Assembly: GCA_025934335.1 (NCBI GenBank)
Contig: JAICYG010000008.1
Location: 1-29,431 of the forward strand
Origin: Thermoleophilia bacterium
GTDB lineage: Bacteria; Actinomycetota; Thermoleophilia; Gaiellales; Gaiellaceae
Direction of reading: 5' to 3'
DNA length: 29,431 nucleotides
Both the position numbers and the translations under genes were made by a program. Every line of letters starts with the position of its first letter. The first letter of the stretch is position 1. Under the pieces are notes generated by a model, which saw nothing but the letters and a program-made list of their open reading frames with translations, was not told where the DNA came from and did no database searches. Shown here in pieces: positions 15,201 through 22,073 of the stretch.

Positions 15201-15563
15201 GCGGATGACCGCCCCGTGCTCGTCGTCGAGCTCGCGGTAGCGCGGGTCGATCCCGACCGCGAAGGGGTGCGCGCGCAGCAGCCGCGAGCAGAAGCCGTGG
15301 ATGGTCGAGATCCACGCGCCGTCGAGCCGGCGCGCGAGATCGTGGCGCCCCCGCGCGCGGAGCGCGGCGCGGATACGCGCGCGCAGCTCGCCCGCCGCCT
15401 TGCGCGTGTAGGTGATCACGAGCACCGACTCGACGTCGACGCCCTGCTCGCACACCGCCTGGACGAAGCGCTCGACGAGCACGGTCGTCTTGCCGGTCCC
15501 GGCGCCGGCCGACACGAACACCTCGCCCTTCGCCTCGACCGCCGCGCGCTGCTCGGGGTTCAC
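12255..15563 (-). CDS. addA: AddA/RecB-like UvrD-family helicase-nuclease
   Basis: Predicted subunit of an AddAB-type double-strand-break resection enzyme, 1102 residues. Superfamily 1A helicase motifs are intact: Walker A SAGAGTGKTT (18-27), motif Ia TYTRKAAGELRAR, motif II DEFQDT (315-320), motif III GDEFQSIYGFR, motif V TIHAAKGLEFK and motif VI YVAMTRAVDRL. The C-terminal RecB-like nuclease has GRLDVLW and LDYKTN (D987, K989). Four Cys (C863, C1076, C1079, C1086; CSGC-x6-C) flank the nuclease as in iron-sulfur-stapled family members. The GTG start overlaps the addB-like stop as GTGA (15563-15560). It is slightly shorter than Bacillus AddA. An AdnB-like assignment is an alternative, but the partner is AddB-like rather than a second full helicase. 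Confidence 0.9.
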   Translation of the reverse strand: MNPEQRAAVEAKGEVFVSAGAGTGKTTVLVERFVQAVCEQGVDVESVLVITYTRKAAGELRARIRAALRARGRHDLARRLDGAWISTIHGFCSRLLRAHPFAVGIDPRYRELDDEHGAVIRGEAFEHALASFCSTRESERLRLLATYGAQGLRRKLTAVYETLRSAGRELRLELSEQADLSERLAELHDEARALAGEAGSTDKQLAAARSALALTTTNPERLQDLSTLRASGERAAAFEAARKRLEQAAFDELALRDKDLLQELLDLFAAEYAAAKQRESALDFEDLQLLTRDLLRDHVDVREQEQLRFRAIMVDEFQDTNRLQCELVDLLRGGPLERDVFFVGDEFQSIYGFRHADVEVFRERREQAAQRLPLSRNYRSRPEVLAAVNHLFHEEFGDGYQPLAASGEFPDPVFGHPVELLVTDKRSFAAAPLSWRDGEAKAIARRVRELVEAAVAAPGEIVLLFAAGTDAERYESALRTEGLPTYRATGRGYFGQQQVVDLLAYLRLLHNRYDDEALVTVLASPFVGVSNDALVHVRRHAGKRPLFSGLERSLPDALAEDDERLVRAFKQRYERLVAASARLGLERLCEEVVSAHDYDLAVLAQWDGKRRYANLRKLMRLARSYEALRGPDIEGFVRFIRDQEALGAAQLEAVSEEEGADAVRLLTIHAAKGLEFKVVIVADAGRDTGGPPSADEILVRPDGRFGFRVVDPKSGRKRPAFDYQAVREAEAADDRAERLRLYYVAMTRAVDRLIVSGAIDPEKARDLETPIGWVLARLGIDEPADGEIERGDARFTMRVNGYAPDAPVEAPLPDEGQLALFSELPAAPAPRGYRLPELPPLPAAPLHRVRRLSYSSLALFERCSYRYYAERVAGLREQRAAVPGAVGLAATEIGDTVHRLLELVDLAAPACPDLSVVRTWYPDVGDEEVARIEAFVESYCGSELAARVAGLAGVAVERPFAFEHDGVLLHGRLDVLWREGTRALVLDYKTNSLAESSPGEIVEGDYRLQRLVYALACFRAGADEVEVVYHFLERPDAVVSTTFERLELPVLEEELSAAIRRIDAGEFMPTPSEFTCSGCPALDVVCAGPRLRNPPERVVATV

Positions 15564-18463
15564 GACCGCGGCACCCGGCACATCGACCACAGGTCGCACC
15601 ACGACGGGCACGAGCCGCCCTTTGGATCGTGATGCACGTCGCCGGCGCGGATGCGCTGCGCGTAACCGAGCGCGCGCCCGCGCGCCGTGTCGACGAGCGA
15701 CCAGAACGCCTCGTCGTCGAGGTAGTCGTTCCGCTGGAAGCCCGGCAGGTCCTCGGCCGCGTCCTCGGCGAGCAGGCCGCGCGTGACGCGCGCGCCGGCG
15801 AGGGCGCGGTAGACGCCGCCGAGCGGCTCGATCCCGACGAGGTCGCGCAGCACGAGCATGTAGAGCGGGATCTGGAGCTTCAGCTCCTCGTCGATCTGCT
15901 TGGCCGAGTGCGCCGTGCGGCCCGACTTGTAGTCCTGCACGATCCCACGCGCCGAGAACGGGTCGACGTCGATGCGGTCGATCTTCCCGCTCAGGTGGAT
16001 GCCCTCGCCGAGCGGCAGCCCGCGCTGCAGCTGCGGCGCCGAGCGCTCGGAGCCGAACCCCACCTCGAACTGCCTCGGCACGAGCCGGAGGGGCGACTCG
16101 GCCTCGTCGCGGACGAAGCCCTCGAGGTCGCGCCACAGGCTCTCCTCGAGCTCGGCCGCCTGCAGCTCGGTCAGCTCGAGCCGGACGCCGCCGCGCAGCG
16201 CGTCGTCGAGGCAGCGGCGGAGAAAGCCCACCGCCTGCTCGACGTTCTCGGGCGTGACGCGGTCGTGGCCGAGCTCCTTCGGCACGCCGGCGTAGAACTT
16301 GTGCAGCGCGCTGTGCGCGACGGAGCCGCGCAGCATCGGGTCGACCTCGGCGTCGATCGTCTTCGGCGAGATGATGCGCTCGAACAACCACGCCGACGAG
16401 CAGTCGGCGAAGCGCTCCAGCTCGGTGACGCCGAACATCGTGCGTGCGCCGAAGAACGAGAGCAGCGGCGCACTCCGAAGGCGCGTCTCGCGGCGCAGCG
16501 CCGAGCGGGCGCGCGCGAGGCGGCGCTCCCAGCCGTTCGCTTCGCCGAGCGCGCGGGCGGCGTCGGCGTCGCCCGCGGCGAGCAGCACGAGCGCGCGCAG
16601 CCGCTCACGCTCCGAGGGCGCCGAGTCGAGCGGCCACGTCAGCGCCGAGAGCGGACGCCGGTACGTGGCATGGGCGACGTCCTCCGGCTCGAACACGGCC
16701 GCGGCCTCCTCCCAGAACGGGCTCGGCTCGCGCGGCGCGCCCTCGTCGCTCGCCGCCTCGCGCACGAGGTACAGCCGCCGCGTCGCGCGCGTGCACGCGG
16801 TGTAGAAGAGGTAGCGGTCGCGCGCGACCTGGTCGGGGCGCTCGAGCCGTCCTCCCAGCTCACGCCGGCGATCGTCGCCGAGGAACGGCGACACGCGCGA
16901 GCGCCGCGGCAGCGAGCCTTCCTCCAGCCCGAGCAGGAAGACGACCTCGAAACGGCGGGTGCGCGCGCGCATCAGGTCGAGCACGGCGACCCGCCCGGCC
17001 TCGCCGGCGGAGGACAGCCGCACCTCACAGCGTTCGAGCGCCGCAACGAGCTCTTCACGAGTCGTGTCGAACCGCTCGAGCTCGCCGAGCAGCTGCAGTG
17101 CATGGCCGTAGGCGCGCAGGTCGAGCCGAGACGTCTCGCCCGCGGGCGGCGCCTCGGTTCCGTACGCCGAGCGAAGCATCTGCCGCAGGAGCGCCTGCAC
17201 GGCCTCGACGGGGTCGTCGGCGGCGCGCAGCTCGGCAAGCCCGGGCACGGGCGCCTCACGCAGTTTCTCGGCCTCCTCCTCCACGCGGCCGGGCGTGTGG
17301 ATCGCCCGACCGCGCAGGCGGCCCTCGACGTAGTCGACCGACGAGCGCGCGAGGCCCGAGTACGGGCTGCGCAGGTACGCGAACAGCTCGCGGCGGCCGG
17401 CATCGGCCCACGCGTAGCGCAGGAACTGGAGCAGCGCGTGGCCGATCGGCGTCGCCCCGAGCCGCACGCGCGACTCCACGGCATACGGCACCTCGAGCGG
17501 GCCGAGCACCGTCTCGAGCGGGCCGCGCCACGCATCGAGCGACGGCGCGACGAGCGCGATCCGTTCCGGTGCGACCCCGTCGCGGAGAAGCGCGACGAGC
17601 TCGTCGCCCACGAGCTCGAGCGTGCCGCGCGTCCCTGCGCCCTCGAAGAAGCGGACTGCCGCCTCGAGCGGCGGCGGGGGCGCCGGCGACTCGTCGAAGA
17701 GGGCGCGCTCCAGATGGGCGAGCGCCGGGTGCTGGTACTCGGACGACCGCGGCGGCAGCTCGCGCACGTTGCCGTCTGCGAGGGATGCGAGGTCGCCGGC
17801 GGTGCGCGCGAGTGAGGCGAACGCGACCCGCCCGGGCTCGTACGGCAGCGAGACCTCGACCTCGGCGCGCCCGGCGAGCGCGTTCAGGAGCGACCACTCG
17901 GCGCCCGTCAGGTCCTCGAAGCCGTAGGCGAAGACGGGAGCACCGTCCCATGCGTCGAGCTCGGTCTCGAGCCGCTCCGCGGCGCGACGACGCAGCAGGT
18001 TGCGGTCCCAGAGCCCCAGCCGGTCGAGCTCGGCCCGGTAGCGGCCGTAGAGCTCGCCCAGGTCGCCCGCGATCTGATCCGGCTCGACGAGCCCCTGCTC
18101 GAGCTCGCCCAGCGTGGTGAGAAGCGTGTCGGCGAAGCCGCCGGTGCGGGCGGAGCGCGCGAGGCCGTTCAGCGACGCGTCGTGCAGCATGCGCCGCACG
18201 ATCAGCGCACGCTGCGCGTCGCTCGCGACCGGGCGCTGCCCGGCGTCACCGGCGGCGAGGCGGCGGAAGAGGTCGTCGAAGGTGCCGATCGTGCCGCTGA
18301 ACAGACAGCCGCAGCGGGCGAGCAGGTCGCGCTCGACGCGGTCGACGTCCGACGCGTTCGGCACGATCAGGAACGGGTCGTCGTCGAGGCGCGCGAGAAA
18401 GCGCTCGAGGAGGTGCGCGACCTTGCCGGCATTGGCAGGCCCTGCGAGAAGGGACAGCCCCAC
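15560..18463 (-). CDS. addB: AddB-like subunit with PD-(D/E)XK nuclease
   Basis: Predicted partner of the downstream AddA-like helicase, 967 residues. The N-terminus has a Walker-A-like loop (GPANAGKV, residues 8-15) that keeps Gly-Lys but lacks the following Thr/Ser, suggesting weak or no ATPase use. Residues about 20-680 are a degenerate helicase scaffold with RxRYLFYTACTRATRRLYL-like motif VI remnants. The C-terminal nuclease carries GKIDRIDVD and QDYKSG (D844, K846). C688 together with C952, C956 and C962 (C-x3-C-x5-C) forms the AddB-type [4Fe-4S] staple. GTG 18463 is chosen over TTG 18514: TACGAT lies 6 bases upstream and the Walker loop then sits at the usual position. It is the first gene of the operon and divergent from the hydrolase gene. 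Confidence 0.88.
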   Translation of the reverse strand: MGLSLLAGPANAGKVAHLLERFLARLDDDPFLIVPNASDVDRVERDLLARCGCLFSGTIGTFDDLFRRLAAGDAGQRPVASDAQRALIVRRMLHDASLNGLARSARTGGFADTLLTTLGELEQGLVEPDQIAGDLGELYGRYRAELDRLGLWDRNLLRRRAAERLETELDAWDGAPVFAYGFEDLTGAEWSLLNALAGRAEVEVSLPYEPGRVAFASLARTAGDLASLADGNVRELPPRSSEYQHPALAHLERALFDESPAPPPPLEAAVRFFEGAGTRGTLELVGDELVALLRDGVAPERIALVAPSLDAWRGPLETVLGPLEVPYAVESRVRLGATPIGHALLQFLRYAWADAGRRELFAYLRSPYSGLARSSVDYVEGRLRGRAIHTPGRVEEEAEKLREAPVPGLAELRAADDPVEAVQALLRQMLRSAYGTEAPPAGETSRLDLRAYGHALQLLGELERFDTTREELVAALERCEVRLSSAGEAGRVAVLDLMRARTRRFEVVFLLGLEEGSLPRRSRVSPFLGDDRRRELGGRLERPDQVARDRYLFYTACTRATRRLYLVREAASDEGAPREPSPFWEEAAAVFEPEDVAHATYRRPLSALTWPLDSAPSERERLRALVLLAAGDADAARALGEANGWERRLARARSALRRETRLRSAPLLSFFGARTMFGVTELERFADCSSAWLFERIISPKTIDAEVDPMLRGSVAHSALHKFYAGVPKELGHDRVTPENVEQAVGFLRRCLDDALRGGVRLELTELQAAELEESLWRDLEGFVRDEAESPLRLVPRQFEVGFGSERSAPQLQRGLPLGEGIHLSGKIDRIDVDPFSARGIVQDYKSGRTAHSAKQIDEELKLQIPLYMLVLRDLVGIEPLGGVYRALAGARVTRGLLAEDAAEDLPGFQRNDYLDDEAFWSLVDTARGRALGYAQRIRAGDVHHDPKGGSCPSWCDLWSMCRVPRS

Positions 18464-18469
18464 CTTCCC

Positions 18470-18475
18470 ATCGTA
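18470..18475 (-). promoter_or_regulatory. -10 box of the addB operon (leaderless start)
   Basis: On the minus strand TACGAT ends 6 bases before the GTG at 18463. No convincing Shine-Dalgarno sequence is present, and no LexA box was seen in the divergent region 18464-18531. Confidence 0.42.
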
Positions 18476-18531
18476 GGCTCGCCTCCGGACGGTTCCGGCA
18501 CGAAAACGCCGCAAACAGGGAGAATGCTCCC

Positions 18532-19077
18532 GTGGCCTTCCTGATCCTGCACGGGCTCGAAGGATCCGGCCCGGAGCACTGGCAGACGTGGCTCGCCGAA
18601 CGGCTCCGCGGGCGGGGGCTCCGGGTCGCGAGCCCGGGCCTGCCGGACGCAGAGGCGCCGCGGCTCGACCGGTGGCTGGAGGCTCTCGCGGCCGAGCTCG
18701 AGGCGCTCCCGGTCGCGGAGACGACCGTGCTGTGCCACTCGCTGGGGTCGCTCCTCTGGCTCCACCACGACGGAGAGCCGGTCGCGCGGGCAGTTCTCGT
18801 CGCGCCGCCGCAGCCCGACGAGGAGGTACCGCCGGCGGTCGGCTTCCGGCCGATTCCCGAGCCGCGCTCGGCGGCGCGCGAGACGCGCCTCGTCTGCTCG
18901 ACGGACGACCCGTGGTGCCCGCCGGAGCGGTCGCAGGCGCTCGCCGACGCGGTCGGAGCGCCCGTCGACTGGCTCGTGAACGCGGGCCACGTCAACGCCG
19001 ATGCGGGGTTCGGTCCGTGGCCCGCCCTCGAGGCGTGGTGCCTCGGCGAGCGGCCCTCCCCCGTGTCGGGCGTGTAG
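18532..19077 (+). CDS. RBBP9/YdeN-family serine hydrolase
   Basis: A single-domain alpha/beta hydrolase of 181 residues, the usual size for the RBBP9-like family. Visible landmarks are the N-terminal FLILHGLEGSGPEHWQTWL, the nucleophile elbow CHSLG (Ser70), an acid in STDDPWCP (D126) and the catalytic His in AGHVNADAGFGPWP (H153), followed by the family's Gly-Trp-type ending. The natural substrate is unknown; family members have esterase-like activity. The GTG start follows an AGGGAG stretch at about 18517-18522. The gene is divergent from the addB operon and ends two bases before the convergent zinc-ribbon gene stop. Confidence 0.85.
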   Translation: MAFLILHGLEGSGPEHWQTWLAERLRGRGLRVASPGLPDAEAPRLDRWLEALAAELEALPVAETTVLCHSLGSLLWLHHDGEPVARAVLVAPPQPDEEVPPAVGFRPIPEPRSAARETRLVCSTDDPWCPPERSQALADAVGAPVDWLVNAGHVNADAGFGPWPALEAWCLGERPSPVSGV

Positions 19078-19079
19078 CC

Positions 19080-19283
19080 CTAGTCCGCGGTGCTCGCGGC
19101 CTTCGGCCGACGGCCCCGGCGGGCGGCGGCGCGGCCGGGCATCTGGCCCGCGCAGTCGTCGCAGAGGTCGGCCACCTTCGAGCCGCGGCGGGCGTCGACG
19201 TAGGTGACGCGGAGCGTGGCGCCGCGCGACTCGTCGACCTCCTTGCCGCAGTTGTCGCAAACGAGGATCGTTTTCCGTGCCAT
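19080..19283 (-). CDS. Small CxxC zinc-ribbon protein with a basic tail
   Basis: A 67-residue protein with two CxxC pairs (VCDNCGKEVDES and LCDDCAGQMPG) enclosing a TLRVTYVDARRGSKV strand. This is followed by an Arg/Lys-rich, Ala-rich tail (RAAARRGRRPKAAS) that resembles the AT-hook-like GRRP element of nucleoid proteins. It probably binds one zinc ion; DNA binding is inference from the tail. The ATG at 19283 has TAAACT 8 bases upstream, overlapping the topoisomerase stop codon. It lies only 11 bases downstream of the topoisomerase IB gene on the same strand, so it may have both its own promoter and read-through. Confidence 0.72.
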   Translation of the reverse strand: MARKTILVCDNCGKEVDESRGATLRVTYVDARRGSKVADLCDDCAGQMPGRAAARRGRRPKAASTAD

Positions 19284-19294
19284 ATCCGGGGAGT

Positions 19295-20311
19295 TTACGC
19301 AGCGGCGCGCGATTCGCGAATTCGCCAGGAACGAAGGAGGCTCAACGTCGCCTGTTCCTCGCGGTCGAGACCGACATCTCGAGCGCCGACGACCCGCAAA
19401 TGTCGAGGCCGGAAATCGTCGATGGTTCTCCCGTCGAGATACTGCTCGACGACGGCCGGGCTCACGTACGACGAGCGCGCAACCGCCGGCGTGTTTCCGA
19501 GCTTCTCGCCGACCTGACGCATCACCGCGGCAATCCGCTTCTTGGCCTGCGTCGGATTCTCCGGCGGATCGTGCTCCGCCAATCCGATCGCGGCGATCAT
19601 CGTGCCGCCCCAGGTACGAAAGTCCTTGGCGCTGAATTCCGGGCCGAGATACTCCTTGATGTAGGCGTTGAGCCGGCGCTGGTCGAGGTTGCAGCGCGTC
19701 CCGTCGGGCTGTACGAACTGGAACAGGCGCTGCCCGGGGAGCGCAAGCAACTCGCGCACCGCGGCGGCGAGCTCGGCATCCACGATCGCGCTGCGAAGCA
19801 TGATCGAGTGCTTGCCGCGATAGCGAAACGAGACGCGCGAGCCGCGGACGGAGACATGCCTCTTGCGCAGCGTCGCGACCCCGTAAGTCCTCGACCGCTT
19901 CGCATAGCGGTCGCCGCCGACGCGAAACCAGCCCAGGTTGATCAGGCGGGTCGCGATCGCCGCGACCTTCTCGGGCGGCAGGCCGTCGAGCTGCATGTGC
20001 TCGGCCATCGCCTCCCGGAGCTGTGGCAGCCGCTCGGCGAAGTGGATCAGCTTGTCGTACTTCGCCTGCTCCTGCCGCGCACGGTAGGCCGGGTGGTAGA
20101 GGTACTGCTTCCGGCCGGCCGCGTCGATCCCGGTCGCCTGCAGCTTCGCGCGCGCCGACGGCGAGATCCAGACGTCCTTCCAGGCGGGCGGGATCACGAG
20201 CGCGCTGACGCGCTCGAGCTTCTGCTCGTCCGTGATCTCGCGCCCGTTGGCGTCGAAGTACCGGAACCTCTTCTTCGACCCCCTGCGCGTCCAGCCGATC
20301 CTGGCCGCCAT
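19295..20311 (-). CDS. Bacterial type IB DNA topoisomerase
   Basis: Poxvirus-like topoisomerase IB, which relaxes supercoils through a 3'-phosphotyrosyl nick. The 338-residue product has the N-terminal domain motif RYFDANGREI and the GWFRVGGDRYAKRSRTYGVATLRKRHV block carrying catalytic basic residues. Further on are KDFRTWGGT (second catalytic Arg) and the active-site Tyr in VARSSYVSPAVVEQYL (Tyr282 from this start). Length is normal for the bacterial family. ATG 20311 is preferred; an in-frame GTG at 20329 would add six residues. It is divergent from the dehydrogenase gene, with less than 50 bases between starts, and followed by the small zinc-ribbon gene 11 bases downstream. Confidence 0.92.
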   Translation of the reverse strand: MAARIGWTRRGSKKRFRYFDANGREITDEQKLERVSALVIPPAWKDVWISPSARAKLQATGIDAAGRKQYLYHPAYRARQEQAKYDKLIHFAERLPQLREAMAEHMQLDGLPPEKVAAIATRLINLGWFRVGGDRYAKRSRTYGVATLRKRHVSVRGSRVSFRYRGKHSIMLRSAIVDAELAAAVRELLALPGQRLFQFVQPDGTRCNLDQRRLNAYIKEYLGPEFSAKDFRTWGGTMIAAIGLAEHDPPENPTQAKKRIAAVMRQVGEKLGNTPAVARSSYVSPAVVEQYLDGRTIDDFRPRHLRVVGARDVGLDREEQATLSLLRSWRIRESRAAA

Positions 20312-20358
20312 GTTCTCGCGGGTTCCCACGAGGACGCCGGCGCTAATCTTCGCCGCCG

Positions 20359-21432
20359 ATGCTGGAGCTGAAGGCGATCGCCGTGCTCGAGGGCGACCAG
20401 ACGGGGCAGGAGTTGCTCGAGGAGGCGTTGCGCGTGCTCGCGCCGGACGTCGTGGGGCTCGAGCTCGAGCTGCCGCGGTTCGACCTGTCGCTGGATTCGC
20501 GGCGCTCGACCGGCAACGCGGTCGTCCATGACGCAGCGGCAGCGATCCGGGACCACGGTCTCGGGCTGAAGGCGGCGACGGTCACGCCGGAGGCGCGCGG
20601 CGACATCGGCTCGCCGAACCGGATCCTGCGCGAGGAGATCGGCGGCAAGGTGATCGTGCGCACCGGCCGCCGGCTGCCCGGTGTGGTGCCGTTCGGCGGC
20701 GTGCACGCGCCGATCTCGGTCGTGCGGATGGCGGTCGGCGACGCCTACGGCGCGAAGGAGTGGCGCGAAGGGACGGGAAGCGAGGAGGTCGCGTTCCGCA
20801 CCGAGCGGATCGAGCGCGGGGTCTGCCGCGCCGTCGCCGAGTTCTCGTTCCGCGAGGCCGGGCGGACGGGCGCGAAGGTCTTCGGCGGGCCGAAGTACAC
20901 CGTCTCCCCCACGTACGAGGGGATGCTGAAGGAGGAGATGGACGCGGCCGCCGAGCGGCACCCGTCGGTGCAGTACGAGCCGCAGCTGATCGACGCGACG
21001 TTTGCGCTCCTCGTCGCGTCGACCGGCGACCCGATGGTGATCCCGGCACTGAACCGCGACGGCGACATCCTCTCCGACCTCGTGCTGCCGCTGTTCGGGT
21101 CGATCGCCGGCTCCGAGTCGATGCTCGTGGCGTTCGCGGGCGCCGACCTCGAACCGACGGCGCTGATGGCGGAGGCGGCGCACGGCACCGCGCCGTCGCT
21201 CGAGGGGAAGAACGTCGCGAACCCGCTCGCGATGATCCTCGCCGCCGCGGCGCTCCTCTCGCAGACGGACGCCGGTGCCACGGCGGGTCGTGCGATCCGG
21301 GAGGCGGCGCTCGAGGCGGTCGCAGGCGGCGTCAAGACGGCCGACCTCGCCGGGCACGCCTCGACGACGGAATTCACCGACGAGGTGATCCGCCGCACGC
21401 GAACGAAACTCGAGGTCTGGTCGACGCTGTAG
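20359..21432 (+). CDS. Isocitrate/isopropylmalate dehydrogenase-family oxidoreductase
   Basis: Beta-decarboxylating dehydrogenase of 357 residues. Family residues are present: EGDQTG near the N-terminus (usually GDGIGPE), the LKAATVTPE strand, SVVRMAVGDAYGAKEW with Tyr130, and GGPKYTVSPTYEGM with Lys179. The divalent-metal aspartates are in LIDATF (D212) and RDGDILSD (D236, D240), and the nucleotide-binding motif AHGTAPSLEGKNVANP follows. The catalytic set is complete, so it should oxidatively decarboxylate a 2-hydroxy-3-carboxy acid. The phosphorylation-loop and substrate-specificity region differs from textbook ICDH and LeuB, and there are no leu or TCA genes next to it, so the substrate is left open. 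TAATCT lies 9 bases before the ATG. It ends in a hairpin shared with dedA. Confidence 0.82.
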   Translation: MLELKAIAVLEGDQTGQELLEEALRVLAPDVVGLELELPRFDLSLDSRRSTGNAVVHDAAAAIRDHGLGLKAATVTPEARGDIGSPNRILREEIGGKVIVRTGRRLPGVVPFGGVHAPISVVRMAVGDAYGAKEWREGTGSEEVAFRTERIERGVCRAVAEFSFREAGRTGAKVFGGPKYTVSPTYEGMLKEEMDAAAERHPSVQYEPQLIDATFALLVASTGDPMVIPALNRDGDILSDLVLPLFGSIAGSESMLVAFAGADLEPTALMAEAAHGTAPSLEGKNVANPLAMILAAAALLSQTDAGATAGRAIREAALEAVAGGVKTADLAGHASTTEFTDEVIRRTRTKLEVWSTL

Positions 21433-21447
21433 CGCCTCTCAGGCGCT
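21431..21447. terminator. Short hairpin spanning two convergent stop codons
   Basis: AGCGCCT (21431-21437) and AGGCGCT (21441-21447) are perfect complements around a 3-base loop. The repeat overlaps the TAG of the dehydrogenase gene and the TGA of the dedA gene, so it could end transcription from both sides. There is no T-run. Confidence 0.4.
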
Positions 21448-22023
21448 CTCGACGACGCGGTTCCGCCAGACGCGGACCACGATGAACGCGACGATGCCGA
21501 GGACGACGAGCGCGACGACGGCGTAGAGGCCGTAGTGCTCGATCGCATCGGCTGCGGCCTGCCCCGCCCAGTACGCGACGAGCGCCGTGCCCGTGGCCCA
21601 GACGATGCCGCCCGCCGCGTTCCAGAGGAAGAACTCCCACCAGTGCATCCGGCTGATGCCGGCGAGCCACGCTGCGGTGACGCGCAGCAGGGCGACGAAG
21701 CGGCCGAGGAACACCGTCTTCCCGCCGTGGCGCGCGAAGAAGCGCTCGCTCGGTGGCAGCGCCTTCTCGGCGTAGCGCCGGGTGACGCGCCAGCGCTGGA
21801 GGAGCTTGCGCCCGCCGAGCCGGCCGATCCAGTAGCCGACGTTGTCGCCGACGATCGCGGCCGCCGCCGCGACCACGATCACCCACCAGATCCCGTAGTG
21901 GTCGTGCGCGAGCACGGCCGCGGCGATCAGGGCCGTCTCGCCGGGCAGCGGCACGCCCGCGGACTCCACCGCGACCAGCAGGAAGAGGAGGACGAGGCCG
22001 TAGTCGAGGAGGAGGTCGGTCAC
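21439..22023 (-). CDS. DedA-family membrane protein
   Basis: A 194-residue inner-membrane protein of the DedA/SNARE-associated (VTT) family, proposed to be lipid flippases or proton-dependent transporters. The N-terminal re-entrant motif VESAGVPLPGETALIAAA is present, followed by GDNVGYWIGRLGGRKLL, FFARHGGKTVFLGRFVALLRVTAAWLAG and the last helices with WNAAGGIVWATG. The family's essential Glu (in PGE) and Arg residues (GRF, LLR) are visible. The GTG at 22023 has an AGGAG ribosome binding site at 22031-22035, 7 bases upstream. The longer upstream reading frame overlaps pntA and is not used. It is divergent from the transhydrogenase operon by 50 bases. Confidence 0.9.
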   Translation of the reverse strand: MTDLLLDYGLVLLFLLVAVESAGVPLPGETALIAAAVLAHDHYGIWWVIVVAAAAAIVGDNVGYWIGRLGGRKLLQRWRVTRRYAEKALPPSERFFARHGGKTVFLGRFVALLRVTAAWLAGISRMHWWEFFLWNAAGGIVWATGTALVAYWAGQAAADAIEHYGLYAVVALVVLGIVAFIVVRVWRNRVVESA

Positions 22024-22059
22024 GGTGAATCTCCTACCGTACCGGGGCGCCGATTCAGG

Positions 22060-22065
22060 TACCGT
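22060..22065 (+). promoter_or_regulatory. -10 box of the pnt operon (leaderless start)
   Basis: TACCGT ends 8 bases before the GTG at 22074 (11 before the ATG at 22077). A second TACCGT lies at 22035-22040. There is no strong Shine-Dalgarno sequence. Confidence 0.38.
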
Positions 22066-22073
22066 CGCGCGAG

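Noticed and set aside
12117..15632. A 1171-codon open frame on the plus strand antisense to the addA-like gene
   Set aside because: Arg/Ala/Leu-rich translation without any domain. It mirrors the GC-biased codons of the addA-like gene, whose helicase and nuclease motifs are intact on the other strand.
15629..17815. A 728-codon plus-strand frame antisense to the addB-like gene
   Set aside because: Composition-driven shadow of a real minus-strand gene with nuclease and Fe-S motifs; no recognisable fold.
18464..18514. Extension of the addB-like gene to TTG 18514
   Set aside because: Arg-rich, precedes the natural P-loop start, and ignores the TACGAT box placed 6 bases before GTG 18463.
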